Positions 1 through 9,336 of a stretch of DNA of 64,000 bases are shown here, piece by piece. Source of the stretch: Clostridia bacterium (GTDB lineage: Bacteria > Bacillota > Clostridia > Lachnospirales > Lachnospiraceae); assembly GCA_910574835.1 (NCBI GenBank), contig CAJTDE010000019.1:1-64000 (forward strand). Reading direction: 5' to 3'. The position numbers were made by a program, and so were the translations under genes. The notes under the pieces are model-generated. The model had not been told where the DNA came from, did not search any database, and was given only the letters and a program-made list of their open reading frames with translations. Every line of letters starts with the position of its first letter. The stretch's first letter is position 1.

Positions 1-82
1 AGATTTTTACTAACCGTCCAAAAGTCAGTAATCTTATTTTACTCTGAGGTATCTTTTTATCAACCACCCTTCTTGGAATTCC

Positions 83-1111
83 TTATATTTGAATTATACA
101 GGAAGCTCCTAAAACTGCTCCAGCGATACTTCCCGTAAGTCCTATTTTTAGCATCTCACGATTCATGACTTTAATATTCTGCTTTTGTTCCACACCAATT
201 ACTTGTAAAAGACCATAACGTTGTAAATCTTTTTCCAGCGAAATATTTAGGATATTGTAAATAAACAAAAACATAGAAAGTAAAACCATAACCGAAAAAA
301 AGACTGCAAATCCATAACTTCCCATCATTTCACTTATTGCCCGATATTCTGCTGGGTTCATACTTACAATTCTCTGTCCCTCATTCAACTTTATGTTATT
401 TGTCAGCATATGTTCTATTTGCGAACCACTGGAATATTTCTTTGTATGATCTATTAAAATCCTACATGGCTCCCATTGAAGTCCGTTCTTCTCCATTGAT
501 TTCTCTGATAAAAAAGCCACAGAAGCACCGGAGGTTTGATTTTGATACTCTGTAAAATACCCAGAAAGTAAAAAGTTCTGCATACCGGTTCCACTGGTAT
601 TGAAAATGTCATTCCAATAAAAATCCAGTTCAATTTCCATGCCCACTTCGGGATTCTTGATTCCAAGATATTGCAGAGTTTTCGTAGAAAGCATAATTTC
701 ATTTTCTTTTTCTGGATAAGTCCCTACCACATTTGTAAATGCAGGACGTATCATTTTTTCAAATCCGGTCACATCTGTAATGACGCAATCACAATATTTT
801 ATGGAATCATCTAATAATTTTCCTGCAAACTTTTCTTTCCCAATGCTTTCTATGCATGGTAGCTGTGTAAGCTGTTGTGTCATATCCGCTGTACCATTTT
901 CAATATAGGTCGATACAGCCATACCATCGGCTTTCATATTTTTCTGAATATCAATCTCCATCTTCCCATAGATTAAAGAGAACACACTAAAAATCACGCC
1001 TACAGTAATTGTAATTACGATAAACAGTAGACGATTTCTGTTTTGATTCTTTTTCCTGGAAGCATCCATAAGCACTCTTTCAGCCGACTGATTACAATCG
1101 TAATTCTCCAT
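83..1111 (-). CDS. ABC transporter permease, FtsX/MacB type, broken near its C-terminus
   Basis: This is the membrane subunit of an ABC exporter; the ATPase lies immediately upstream. A first membrane helix lies at about residues 28-47, followed by a long extracytoplasmic domain (about 48-260) and a second helix near 267-290. A third helix is just beginning when the frame ends at residue 342. MacB-type permeases normally have four helices or more, so this one is short. After the TAA the same frame stays open for about 27 codons to the window edge, which suggests a nonsense change rather than a natural end. I chose the ATG at 1111 because GGGAGGG lies 9 nt before it; a longer start at 1129 would remove that site. 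It begins one base after the ATPase stop codon, so the two are probably translated together. The substrate is unknown. Confidence 0.75.
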   Translation of the reverse strand: MENYDCNQSAERVLMDASRKKNQNRNRLLFIVITITVGVIFSVFSLIYGKMEIDIQKNMKADGMAVSTYIENGTADMTQQLTQLPCIESIGKEKFAGKLLDDSIKYCDCVITDVTGFEKMIRPAFTNVVGTYPEKENEIMLSTKTLQYLGIKNPEVGMEIELDFYWNDIFNTSGTGMQNFLLSGYFTEYQNQTSGASVAFLSEKSMEKNGLQWEPCRILIDHTKKYSSGSQIEHMLTNNIKLNEGQRIVSMNPAEYRAISEMMGSYGFAVFFSVMVLLSMFLFIYNILNISLEKDLQRYGLLQVIGVEQKQNIKVMNREMLKIGLTGSIAGAVLGASCIIQI

Positions 1112-1112
1112 C

Positions 1113-1775
1113 CTATACAACCCTCCCATCTTTCATCTGAATAATCCGATCTGCCATAGCTGCTATTCTTTCATCATGTGTAACGATAATCATTGTCTGG
1201 CTATATTTTTTACACATCTTTTTCAAAAATTTCATAACGGATATACTGGTTGTAGAATCTAAATTTCCTGTCAACTCGTCTCCCAAAAGTATGGTAGGAT
1301 GTGTATAAATAGCTCTGGCGATTGCGACCCGCTGCTGTTGTCCACCAGATAAAGTCATAGGATTTTGTAATAGTTTTTCCTCAATTTCCAGTTCTTCAGC
1401 TATCCGCATTACTTCTTTTTTACTGATATTTCTTTCCATAAGTTTGGCAGGTAAAACTATATTTTCAAATACATTCATCTCTGGGATTAAATTAAAATTT
1501 TGAAAAATAAACCCAATATGCCATCTTCTGAAGGAACTCCTTTCCTCCATAGATAACTGTGTAATATCTACATCATTGATATAGACACATCCGTGTGTGG
1601 GATTTTCCAAACCACCTAGTAAATTGAGCAACGTGGTCTTTCCGCAACCTGAACTTCCCATAATAGCTACAAATTCATTTTCTTCAACTGTGAAAGATAT
1701 ATCATCAACTGCTCTTAAATAGTGTTCTCCATTAGAATATTCTTTTGTTAAAGATACTGTCTTTACTGCTGCCAT
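1113..1775 (-). CDS. ABC transporter ATP-binding protein, MacB/LolD type
   Basis: This 220-residue nucleotide-binding subunit powers the adjacent FtsX-type permease. Walker A is GSSGCGKTT (about residues 40-48), the Q-loop is in FIFQNFNL, the signature is LSGGQQQR and the H-loop is in IVTHDER. The Walker B region reads ILLGDELTGNLD, where the family usually has LLADEPTGxLD; the catalytic Glu is kept but the usual Pro is Leu. Length fits the family. A GGGGGA ribosome site precedes the ATG. The pair resembles exporters of antimicrobial peptides, lipoproteins or signals, but nothing here fixes the substrate. Confidence 0.9.
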   Translation of the reverse strand: MAAVKTVSLTKEYSNGEHYLRAVDDISFTVEENEFVAIMGSSGCGKTTLLNLLGGLENPTHGCVYINDVDITQLSMEERSSFRRWHIGFIFQNFNLIPEMNVFENIVLPAKLMERNISKKEVMRIAEELEIEEKLLQNPMTLSGGQQQRVAIARAIYTHPTILLGDELTGNLDSTTSISVMKFLKKMCKKYSQTMIIVTHDERIAAMADRIIQMKDGRVV

Positions 1776-2403
1776 ATCAATCCCCCTTATCTTTTTCAGA
1801 TAGTATAACAGGCAAATGTCCGCGAAATGTTACAACGAGCAAAAAAATTTATTTTTTTCATTCATTTCTCTGTTATAGTAGCTCAAAATAATGATTTTAT
1901 TATAGGCAGTTATCAAAGGTTTCTCAATGCGGCAACTGTAAACAGATTCTCTGCCAAAGACTCTTAAAACTACTGGCAAGCAATGCATCTTTACGTAAAA
2001 GATGCCTACCAGGCAGAAATTTCGTTCCCGTAATTCCTGCCTGTTGCTTGTTGGTGATATGTCCCCAAACCCCTAAGATCATTGCCGCTGGCAATGGCTG
2101 CGCGTTCCGTTGGAACGCTGAAAAATCGAAAGTTAATATCTTACCAAAATAAAAAATGCTATGCAATCAGTGAACCTTTTGCATAGCATTTTCTATTTTT
2201 CCGTTTACCTGGCGTAAGTCATAAGTTTTGTAATGTTTCCTTATGGGCTACTGCCATTTTACGGCCCCCTCTTTTTTTGGCGCCTTTTTATTCCTTAAAA
2301 GCCCCCTTTTCGTTCCTGACAGCAAATCAAACCGGCCGTTTTGCCGATATATAAGATAACAGGGTATCACATATTTTAAGAATTTCCAAATGAGGTGAAA
2401 AGC
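1776..2403. other. Gap of 628 bases with clustered hairpins
   Basis: No convincing gene is seen. Four palindromes lie close together: an imperfect one at about 1985-2006 (GCATCTTTACG with CGTAAAAGATGC), CAGGCAG with CTGCCTG at about 2010-2042, CATTGCC-gct-GGCAATG near 2082-2098, and GCGTTCC-gtt-GGAACGC near 2101-2118. They look like intergenic palindromic repeats rather than coding sequence. The terminator at 2153-2192 is listed separately. The last 200 bases before the response regulator are T- and C-rich and show no clear promoter. Confidence 0.5.
2153..2192. terminator. Strong bidirectional terminator
   Basis: A perfect 14-bp inverted repeat (AAAATGCTATGCAA and its complement) encloses a 12-nt loop. 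T-rich tracts follow on both strands. It separates the minus-strand ABC operon region from the plus-strand two-component genes. Confidence 0.75.
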
Positions 2404-3108
2404 TTGCGCATAGCAATCGTGGATGATGAGAAGATCATCTGTGAGCAGATAAAGGATTTCATACAAAAGGAACATGGGGACTGCCAGATAGACAGCTACT
2501 TTTCCGGTCAGGCATTTCTGGAAGCGGGAAAGCAGTTTGACTTGGTATTTTTGGATATTCAGATGGGGGGAATGGACGGCATGGACACGGCCAGAGCTCT
2601 TCGGAAGACACAGCCGGAAGCAGTTCTCATTTTTGTCACAGGGTCAAAAGAATATGTATTTGAGGCCTTTGATGTGTCGGCCTTTCATTATCTGCTAAAG
2701 CCCCTTGAGGAAACAAAATTTAAGGAGGTGCTGGCCAGGGCGCTCTTGGAAAGCCAAAGGCACAGGGCGGGAAGACAGGAACGGCTTTTCATCCGCACCA
2801 AAAACCTGACGATAGACCAAAAAGACATTCTCTACATTGAGAGCAGGGGAAAGAAAGTAGACATACACACCCTAAAGGAGACTTTCTCGATCTATGGAGC
2901 CATGAATGAGCTGGAGACACAATTAAGCAAAAGCTTTTACCGCTGTCACAGAGGATATCTGGTGAACATGGCTTATATTACGGAGTACGGTGCCGACAGC
3001 ATCACGCTCACGGGAGGGGCCAGGGTTTATCTGACAAAAAAGAAGCATGGTGAGTTTGTCAAAGCCTATATGTGGTATCTCCAGAATGGAGGAGTGTCTT
3101 GTGTCTAA
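2404..3108 (+). CDS. LytTR-family response regulator (AgrA-like)
   Basis: This DNA-binding response regulator has a receiver domain (residues 1 to about 115) with the acidic pair in IVDDEK, the phosphorylated Asp in LVFLDIQMGG and the conserved Lys in LLKPLEE. A LytTR DNA-binding domain follows (about 125-230), with LYIESRGKKV and FYRCHRGYLVNM as typical blocks. I take the TTG at 2404, because GAGGTG lies 6 nt upstream and the protein then begins at the receiver core; an in-frame GTG at 2395 overlaps that site. It overlaps the sensor gene by 8 nt. Such regulators often answer secreted peptides, but no peptide or processing gene is visible nearby. Confidence 0.9.
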   Translation: MRIAIVDDEKIICEQIKDFIQKEHGDCQIDSYFSGQAFLEAGKQFDLVFLDIQMGGMDGMDTARALRKTQPEAVLIFVTGSKEYVFEAFDVSAFHYLLKPLEETKFKEVLARALLESQRHRAGRQERLFIRTKNLTIDQKDILYIESRGKKVDIHTLKETFSIYGAMNELETQLSKSFYRCHRGYLVNMAYITEYGADSITLTGGARVYLTKKKHGEFVKAYMWYLQNGGVSCV

Positions 3109-4588
3109 CTCCGTAACAATCATTTTTGAACTTTTGGATGTGGTCTTTGTCCTGTTTCAGGGATATTTTTTGCAGTATTACATGGGAAGCTTTCTGGAAC
3201 CAAGGGGCAGGAGGCATCAAATGGGGGTGTGTCTGGCAGTGGTGTATACCCTCTTTCGAAAAGGGCTGGACGCCATATGGCCCCCAGGCTATGAGGGGAT
3301 AAATCTTCTGGGAAAGCAGATGGTTTCATTTGCGCTTCTTATAGTTTTCGTTCTGTGCTTTTATAAGGCCCTTTGCAGTATTACGATTTTCCTGACCGTG
3401 TCTTTTCAGGCAGTGAGGGATATCAGCGTTTACATCGCCGTTATCCTGCTGGACAAACCGGCAGATCTGATATTTGCCCTGTGGGAGTGGGGTACGGGGA
3501 AAGAATCCGGCGGCGATATTTTGAAATGGCTTGGAGCAATGAATATAAGTATAGTGGGGCTTCAGATCTTTCGTATTTTGTTTGCGCTTCTGGTGATGGG
3601 GATTTCCCTGAGAAAAATTGTAAAAGATTTTCGGGAAAAGGATTATAGAATGCACAAAAGCGAGCTGAAGTTCATTCTGATTCCGGCACTGACGGGTCTG
3701 ATGCTCTGTATGCTGCTGCGGGCTGTTATGGTTACGGTGGAGCAGGATGCTACGATCTTTTTATACCAGAAATACCCGTTCCTTGTTCTTCTGCTTCCGG
3801 GGGTATTGTTCTTATCCCTGTTGTCTATTCTCCAGGGGGTAAAATCTCTTCAAGAAATAGCCGGCCTGAACAGGGAGAAAAACAGCCGGGTGATATTGGA
3901 AAAACAGGTGGAGAGCATGCAGGAGCACATGGGGGAGCTGGAACGGGTTTATTCCGGTGTGCGGAGCATGAAGCACGACATGAGAAATACCCTTGCGGTG
4001 ATTTCGGGACTTATTTCTGCGAGCGATTCGATGCCCCCAAAAGAGCTGCAGGGAAATAAGGAACTGACGGCTTATCTGTCTGATTTAATGGAAACCATGA
4101 ATCAACTGGAGCTTCCTTTTCACACGGGAAATTCCATTGTAGATGCTTTGCTTCATATGAAATATTACGAAGCTCTTCAAAGCATTCCGGATCTAAGGCT
4201 TAGCGCAGAGCAGCTGCTCTTCCCAAAGGATTTGCCCATCCGGGGCTATGACATTGGTATTATTCTGGGAAATGCTCTGGACAATGCCCTGGAAGCCTGT
4301 GTGAGACTGAAAAAGCAGGAGCCGGAGGCGGAAGCGTTTATCCGTCTGATTTCCTTTCAAAAGGGAAAGCTTTTGTTTCTTCGGATAGAAAACAGCTTTA
4401 ACGGAAGCCTGATCCGAAAACCTCAGTCAGAATTTCCTGTTACGGCAAAGAAAGACAGAGAGCTTCACGGAATTGGCCTTGTGAATATCAAGCATGTGGC
4501 GGAAAGCTATGAGGGAGCTGTGGATTGGGATGTGGCAGAGCGGATGTTTATTCTGGCTGTGATGCTGAAAGTTCCATCTACAGATTAG
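3101..4588 (+). CDS. GHKL sensor histidine kinase (AgrC-like)
   Basis: This is the membrane sensor partner of the LytTR regulator. Several hydrophobic helices fill the first 240 residues. A coiled region and the phospho-acceptor His follow in MKHDMRNTLAV. The C-terminal ATPase is of the GHKL class: the N-box is in ILGNALDNALEAC and the G-box in HGIGLVNIKHV. The GTG at 3101 is chosen because GGAGGAG ends 6 nt before it; the start lies inside the last codons of the regulator, so translation is likely coupled. An AgrC-like fold suggests a peptide or small-molecule signal. The ligand is not evident. Confidence 0.88.
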   Translation: MSNSVTIIFELLDVVFVLFQGYFLQYYMGSFLEPRGRRHQMGVCLAVVYTLFRKGLDAIWPPGYEGINLLGKQMVSFALLIVFVLCFYKALCSITIFLTVSFQAVRDISVYIAVILLDKPADLIFALWEWGTGKESGGDILKWLGAMNISIVGLQIFRILFALLVMGISLRKIVKDFREKDYRMHKSELKFILIPALTGLMLCMLLRAVMVTVEQDATIFLYQKYPFLVLLLPGVLFLSLLSILQGVKSLQEIAGLNREKNSRVILEKQVESMQEHMGELERVYSGVRSMKHDMRNTLAVISGLISASDSMPPKELQGNKELTAYLSDLMETMNQLELPFHTGNSIVDALLHMKYYEALQSIPDLRLSAEQLLFPKDLPIRGYDIGIILGNALDNALEACVRLKKQEPEAEAFIRLISFQKGKLLFLRIENSFNGSLIRKPQSEFPVTAKKDRELHGIGLVNIKHVAESYEGAVDWDVAERMFILAVMLKVPSTD

Positions 4589-4649
4589 GGGGGAAGGGTA
4601 TCCCTTTATGTCCAAAAAGCATGGACAAATTAAGGAAAGGAGAATAGAG

Positions 4650-5447
4650 ATGGCATATTATCAGAACACGATTCAAGACCTGTATTCCGGGCATTTTAAA
4701 AATTCCTATGGCGTAGAGGGAATGTGTGTTACCGGAAGAAGCGATTACAAGAAAATCATTGATGTGTCGGATGACATGAAAAATCATGTGCTGGAGGAGG
4801 TAAAAAAGTCCTATTACAAGTACAACGGCATGTCCGGCGGGAACGAGAGGGAGGACGAGGCTTATTCCCGGGGCCTGAATGAATATTATAAAACCCTGGA
4901 CAGAGAAGATCGGCTTTCCGCCGCATGGACATTGGGACAGCTTAGCCAGGAGTTGTCGGGAGCAGTGATAAGCGCAATTCGGGAAAAGATTCCCGGCTGG
5001 CAGGCAGGACAGCAGATTCCTTCCGACATACTGGATGAAATATTCTCAAGCAAAGCCATTGAAGACATCATGACAAGAAAGGCAGACGGAAAAGAGGCGG
5101 CAAAGGAGACAAAAGAAGATCAGCTCGTCCTGTCATCCGAAGCCCCGGAAGCAGAGCCGGACAATGAAAAGCGTTCCGGCAAGGTGGCCGTTAATGAGGG
5201 AAAGAGAGCCAGACAGATAGCGTCCGCAAAGACGCCGGCGCAGATACAGATTGTAATCAGCCTTTTGAAAAAGGATGTCTCTGACTGTGAAAGCGGTCTT
5301 TCCAATGACATGTGTGATGAAAATGAAGTAAAAAAGGCAAAAGCGTTGCTGCAAAAAGCGATGGAACGGTTAAGTGAGGTTTCAGGAAAGGAGCAGGAAC
5401 AAGAGGAAGAGAGCCAGAGCAGCTTTTTAATTAATATGCTGATGTAA
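4650..5447 (+). CDS. Conserved-looking hypothetical protein, 265 residues
   Basis: I do not recognise this protein. It has no signal peptide or membrane helix. The N-terminal half (1 to about 130) is mixed alpha/beta with several Tyr-rich stretches. The middle (about 140-190) is acidic and low in complexity. The C-terminal part is helical, with the block ARQIASAKTPAQIQIVISL and a Cys pair in DCESGLSNDMCDE. AAAGGAG precedes the ATG at 4650. It follows the two-component pair by about 60 bp in the same direction and may be co-transcribed with it; any link in function is guesswork. Confidence 0.6.
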   Translation: MAYYQNTIQDLYSGHFKNSYGVEGMCVTGRSDYKKIIDVSDDMKNHVLEEVKKSYYKYNGMSGGNEREDEAYSRGLNEYYKTLDREDRLSAAWTLGQLSQELSGAVISAIREKIPGWQAGQQIPSDILDEIFSSKAIEDIMTRKADGKEAAKETKEDQLVLSSEAPEAEPDNEKRSGKVAVNEGKRARQIASAKTPAQIQIVISLLKKDVSDCESGLSNDMCDENEVKKAKALLQKAMERLSEVSGKEQEQEEESQSSFLINMLM

Positions 5448-5494
5448 ACAAAATTTAAAGGAAGAGAGAAAAACAAAAAAAGAATAGTGCCAGG

Positions 5495-5535
5495 CAATGC
5501 CGATATGTGATAAAATAAATCATATACCGGCATTG
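5495..5535. promoter_or_regulatory. Imperfect 17-bp inverted repeat upstream of glnA
   Basis: CAATGCCGATATGTGAT and ATCATATACCGGCATTG are inverted repeats with two mismatches around a 7-nt AT-rich loop. There is no T tract after it, so it is a poor terminator. Its place about 100 bp before glutamine synthetase suggests an operator or leader hairpin. A second, smaller palindrome, TATCC-TGTA-GGATA, lies near 5550-5565. Confidence 0.4.
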
Positions 5536-5632
5536 TCTGATCCTGTGGAACAATATCCTGTAGGATACTGCTCTTTAGGACAGATGAAAAGGGAGAGAAC
5601 AAAAAACAATGCCAAGGGAAAGGGGAAAACAT

Positions 5633-7060
5633 ATGAAAAGCGAAGCAATCAAAAAATTATGTGAAGAAAACCAGATCCGCATGATTGATTTTAAAATGAC
5701 AGACATTGACGGACGCTGGCGCCACATCACCATTCCGGTAGAGCGGTTCGGGGAAAATACATTTACCCAGGGAATCGGTTTTGACGGCTCTAACTACGGC
5801 TACGCACCCATTGAAAAAAGCGACATGGTATTTCTGCCGGACCCGGATACAGCCTACATAGATCCATTTGCAGAGGTCCCCACACTGACCATGTGCGGCA
5901 ACGTCTGCACCATCGGAAAGGGAGAAAATAAGCCCTTCGACCAATATCCAAAAAATGTAAGCCTTCGGGCCATAGAATACATGAAAGAAACCGGCATTGC
6001 AGACCGCATGGTCATCGGACCAGAATTTGAATTTTACCTCTTTGACAGCGCCCGGTTTGAAGTATCCCCCCACCAGTGCGGCTACCGCATTGACGCCAGA
6101 CAGGCCGACTGGAACTGCAGCTTAGATACAAGAGGCAACAACGGCTACGAGGTGCCCTACAAGGGCGGCTACCATGTGGCGGCGCCCCAGGACGTAGGCT
6201 GCGATCTCCGCAGCCGCATGTGCATGATGATTGAAGACTGGGGCATTCAGGTAAAATACCACCATCACGAGGTAGGCGGTCCCGGCCAGATGGAGATCGA
6301 GGTAGAGCTTGACGACATGCCCAGTATGGCAGACAATACCATGATCATCAAATACATCATTAAGAATCTGGCCGCAGAGGAGGGAAAGACAGCTACCTTC
6401 CTGCCCAAGCCTATTTACCAGGAGGCCGGAAGCGGTATGCATGTACATATGCTGCTCCTGAAAGACGGACAGCCCCTTTTCTATGATGAAAACGGCTACT
6501 CCGGCCTGAGCCGCACAGCCCACTACTTCATAGGAGGGCTGCTAAAACACATCGCATCCCTGTGTGCCTTCACCAACCCCTCCACCAATTCCTTCAAGCG
6601 CCTGGTGCCGGGTTATGAGGCTCCCGTAACCATCGGGTATGCCACCTCCAACCGCAGCGCCGTTATCCGGATTCCGGCTTATGCGAAAACCCCGGAAACC
6701 AAGCGTTTCGAGCTTCGGAATCCTGACGCCACAGCCAACCCCTACTATGCCTACGCCGCAATCCTTATGGCTGGCTTGGACGGAATCGAGAACAAGATCG
6801 ATCCATCCGAACAGGGCTGGGGCCCCTACGACTTCAACCTGTACACCTTGTCCGAAGAAGAACAGAAAAAAATCAAGGGTCTGCCGAAATCTTTAGGCGA
6901 AGCTCTGGATGCCCTGGAAACGGATCACGACTACCTCACCAAAGGCGGCGTATTCCCGGAACATCTCATTCATGTATGGATTTCCAGAAAACGGGCAGAA
7001 CTAAAGAAGCTGGACCAGATTCCAAATCCGGCGGAGTTTAAGATGTACTTTGACCTGTAA
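5633..7060 (+). CDS. glnA: Glutamine synthetase, type I
   Basis: The enzyme makes glutamine from glutamate, ammonia and ATP in the cytoplasm. At 475 residues it fits type I. The N-terminal beta-grasp domain is followed by the catalytic domain. Visible landmarks are GPEFEFYLFD (metal-binding Glu), the His-rich YHHHEVGGPGQ, KPIYQEAGSGMHVHM (ATP and metal site), NSFKRLVPGYEAP (the flexible loop) and NRSAVIRIP (glutamate site). The Tyr region NLYTLSEEE resembles the adenylylation loop of the beta subtype, but no adenylyltransferase gene is in the window. Start: AAGGGGA lies 7-8 nt before the ATG at 5633; an ATG at 5609 has no good ribosome site. It appears monocistronic. Confidence 0.95.
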   Translation: MKSEAIKKLCEENQIRMIDFKMTDIDGRWRHITIPVERFGENTFTQGIGFDGSNYGYAPIEKSDMVFLPDPDTAYIDPFAEVPTLTMCGNVCTIGKGENKPFDQYPKNVSLRAIEYMKETGIADRMVIGPEFEFYLFDSARFEVSPHQCGYRIDARQADWNCSLDTRGNNGYEVPYKGGYHVAAPQDVGCDLRSRMCMMIEDWGIQVKYHHHEVGGPGQMEIEVELDDMPSMADNTMIIKYIIKNLAAEEGKTATFLPKPIYQEAGSGMHVHMLLLKDGQPLFYDENGYSGLSRTAHYFIGGLLKHIASLCAFTNPSTNSFKRLVPGYEAPVTIGYATSNRSAVIRIPAYAKTPETKRFELRNPDATANPYYAYAAILMAGLDGIENKIDPSEQGWGPYDFNLYTLSEEEQKKIKGLPKSLGEALDALETDHDYLTKGGVFPEHLIHVWISRKRAELKKLDQIPNPAEFKMYFDL

Positions 7061-7175
7061 ACGCAAACCCACTCCACCCAACAATCTACAATCATATCAC
7101 TAATCAAACAACATAAGCATCATTGTTAATTTAGAAAAAACTGACCTCACACCAATAAAATTTTGCCAACAAACA

Positions 7176-7200
7176 GGGCTGGCCCCACCGCCGCTAGCCC
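7176..7200 (+). terminator. Possible weak terminator after glnA
   Basis: GGGCTGGC and GCTAGCCC pair with one wobble around a 9-nt C-rich loop. Only A-rich sequence follows, with no T tract, so termination is doubtful. Confidence 0.3.
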
Positions 7201-7297
7201 GTCCACTCCCAAAAAATTTATTCCTCACGCATCCAAACCCCATCTTACCAGGTCTAATAAGTGAATGTACATTCAAGCAACCCTAAGGAGGTAAGGA

Positions 7298-7819
7298 ATG
7301 AAAAGAGACAAAACAGAAGAACTGCTTTTGAAAGCCAGAGCCTGTGACGGGGATGCGTTTGTGGAACTGATGGAGCTGCACAAGCAGTCCATGTACAAAG
7401 TAGCAAAGGCATATCTGAAACGGGAAGAAGATGTGGCGGACGCCATATCAGAGACCATACTGGACTGCTTCGAACATCTGGAAAGCTTACGTGAAACACG
7501 TTATTTCGGAACATGGCTGGTAAGGATTTTGATCAATAACTGCAACAATATAAGAAAATCCAACCAACGCACCGAATACACGGATCAAATAGAAATCCTG
7601 TCGGGAGACGGCAGAACCGACGAGAGGACCAGGGCCTTTCTGGATTATCTGGAACCCTTGGAAGAGCAGGATCGGCTCCTGATGATTCTATATTACGTGT
7701 GGGGCTTCCGAACGAGAGAGATATCGGAAATCCTTCACATAAAAGAAGCAACGATAAAATCCCGGATGCAGCGCGGCAGACAGAAAATCAAGCAGGCATT
7801 TTTCCCAATGGTGGTGTAG
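7298..7819 (+). CDS. ECF-type RNA polymerase sigma factor
   Basis: This 173-residue protein has the two-domain form of an extracytoplasmic-function sigma factor. Region 2 spans about residues 20-90, with DVADAISETILDCFEHLE and FGTWLVRILINNCNN. Region 4 is at about 115-170, with a helix-turn-helix around TREISEILHIKEATIKSRMQ that reads the -35 element. A near-perfect AAGGAGG lies 7 nt before the ATG. The anti-sigma gene starts 14 nt after its stop, the usual pairing in which release of the sigma factor follows an envelope signal. The target promoters are unknown. Confidence 0.92.
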   Translation: MKRDKTEELLLKARACDGDAFVELMELHKQSMYKVAKAYLKREEDVADAISETILDCFEHLESLRETRYFGTWLVRILINNCNNIRKSNQRTEYTDQIEILSGDGRTDERTRAFLDYLEPLEEQDRLLMILYYVWGFRTREISEILHIKEATIKSRMQRGRQKIKQAFFPMVV

Positions 7820-7833
7820 AGGAGGCAAAGATT

Positions 7834-9273
7834 ATGAGTGAGGATAGAAAAAGATTAGAAGAGCAGGTATTAAAGCAGAGTATCCCCGTATCCAAGATAA
7901 CCGAGGATAAGATTCAGGCAGCCTATGGCATTGTACGGGCCAAGAGCCGTCAGAAAGCGAAGGTAACGCCTATGCGCAGCAGACGTTCCCTCCGCCATGT
8001 TTGGGCGGCCGGCCTGGCAGCGGCTCTCATAGCCGTTTCCGGCCTGGGCGTTATGGCGTCTATGGGATATTTTACAAAGAATGTACAGGAGGCAGACGGC
8101 AAAGTGTCCTACTCCTTTGAGGTAAATTACGAATTAAAGCCGGTGGAAGTCAAAGCAGAGCCAACTTACCTGCCGGAAGGCATGATCAAGCAGGAGGAAG
8201 GAAAATACTTCTTTGAAGGCAATTATGGTCATGGTATTTCCATTATGCCGATGAACATGGTAAATATTGACGCACAAAAGGAAATGCTGGACTTCAGCCA
8301 TGTGGATCAGGTGGAAAAAACCACCATCGGGAACATGGAGGCCCATATTATTACCTATCAGGAGCCGGACAAATACTTAGCAGGTGAGGATTTGTTCCTC
8401 TTCAACCCGGAGGACGGCTATGTAATCCGCATTTTCGCAGATTATGGAGTTCCGGCAGAGGAAGTAAAGAAAGTGGCCGAGGGATTAAAAATCACTGTTA
8501 CGGAAAGTGAGGATTTGACTTACGGTCTGACCCCGGAAGAGCAGCAGAAGCAGGCGGCGGCAGAAGCTGGCGATGCACAGTGGGAGAGTCTGGTAGAAAA
8601 AGGCGTTACTATAGATCAGATTACCAAGCCGGGCGAAACCTTGAAATGTGAAGGCTACGGCGCCAGCTATACCGTAAATGACGTAAAGATTTACGACAGC
8701 CTCTTTGATGTTCCCGGATACACGGAGCAGGGTGTCTACGACCTGGAGAGACTAAGTCCCTGGCTGAATGCCGACGGAACTCATAAGCCTTATCAGCGCA
8801 TGCATCTTGATCAAGAGGGTGAAATTTTGGAAGAAACGACGGCAACACCCAAGTTCCTGGCAGTACAGGTTACGGCGGAGCAGTATATCGGTTATGATGA
8901 ATTTAGCGACGGAAGCACCCAGGATTCTACTGCTTTGGATGCACGTCTGGTCTATGTGGAAAAGCGTGCCGACGGAACCTGGAACTTTAGGAAGGATACC
9001 TACGAGGCAGTTCCCGGCGAACGTTATGAGCTCCAGATGGATGCTTCCGCCTTCTACCTAAGCTGTCCGAAGAATATAAATGGTGAAGAGAGGCTTCATT
9101 CCTTCTTCTATCGTTCGATGGCAAAGGGCGAGAGTATAGACTACACCCTAATCTTTGCAGTAGATGCGGACCGTATGCCAAGTGACAGCCTTGCGAATAT
9201 CGTTCTTTGCTTCAACGGCACGGGCAATGATGAGACAAATCCAATGTGGAGCGCACTGACAGAGATGAAATAA
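7834..9273 (+). CDS. Membrane-anchored anti-sigma factor with an extracytoplasmic sensor region
   Basis: This 479-residue protein has a short cytoplasmic N-terminus (residues 1 to about 50) that should bind the sigma factor. A single membrane helix follows at about 51-75 (WAAGLAAALIAVSGLGVMAS), then a large extracytoplasmic part. That part shows two regions: about 100-230 resembles DUF4367-like sensor domains (PTYLPEGM), and about 255-475 is a second beta-rich domain I do not recognise. There is no zinc-finger anti-sigma motif. GAGGAGG lies before the ATG at 7834; a longer frame from 7699 overlaps the sigma gene and is unlikely. The signal is unknown. Confidence 0.8.
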   Translation: MSEDRKRLEEQVLKQSIPVSKITEDKIQAAYGIVRAKSRQKAKVTPMRSRRSLRHVWAAGLAAALIAVSGLGVMASMGYFTKNVQEADGKVSYSFEVNYELKPVEVKAEPTYLPEGMIKQEEGKYFFEGNYGHGISIMPMNMVNIDAQKEMLDFSHVDQVEKTTIGNMEAHIITYQEPDKYLAGEDLFLFNPEDGYVIRIFADYGVPAEEVKKVAEGLKITVTESEDLTYGLTPEEQQKQAAAEAGDAQWESLVEKGVTIDQITKPGETLKCEGYGASYTVNDVKIYDSLFDVPGYTEQGVYDLERLSPWLNADGTHKPYQRMHLDQEGEILEETTATPKFLAVQVTAEQYIGYDEFSDGSTQDSTALDARLVYVEKRADGTWNFRKDTYEAVPGERYELQMDASAFYLSCPKNINGEERLHSFFYRSMAKGESIDYTLIFAVDADRMPSDSLANIVLCFNGTGNDETNPMWSALTEMK

Positions 9274-9314
9274 AGAGATGCGCCTGTAATCTTGCACATC
9301 TCCTCATTATTTTA

Positions 9315-9336
9315 GGCTGCCGGAAAACCGGCAGCC
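9315..9336. terminator. Hairpin after the sigma/anti-sigma pair
   Basis: GGCTGCCGG-AAAA-CCGGCAGCC is a perfect 9-bp stem with a 4-nt loop, placed 42 bp after the anti-sigma stop. The T tract is poor. A related sequence, CACCGGCAGCC, recurs about 60 bp downstream. Confidence 0.5.

Noticed and set aside
1924-2166. An 80-codon minus-strand frame
   Set aside because: It runs through four hairpins and into the terminator; composition and lack of a ribosome site do not support a gene.
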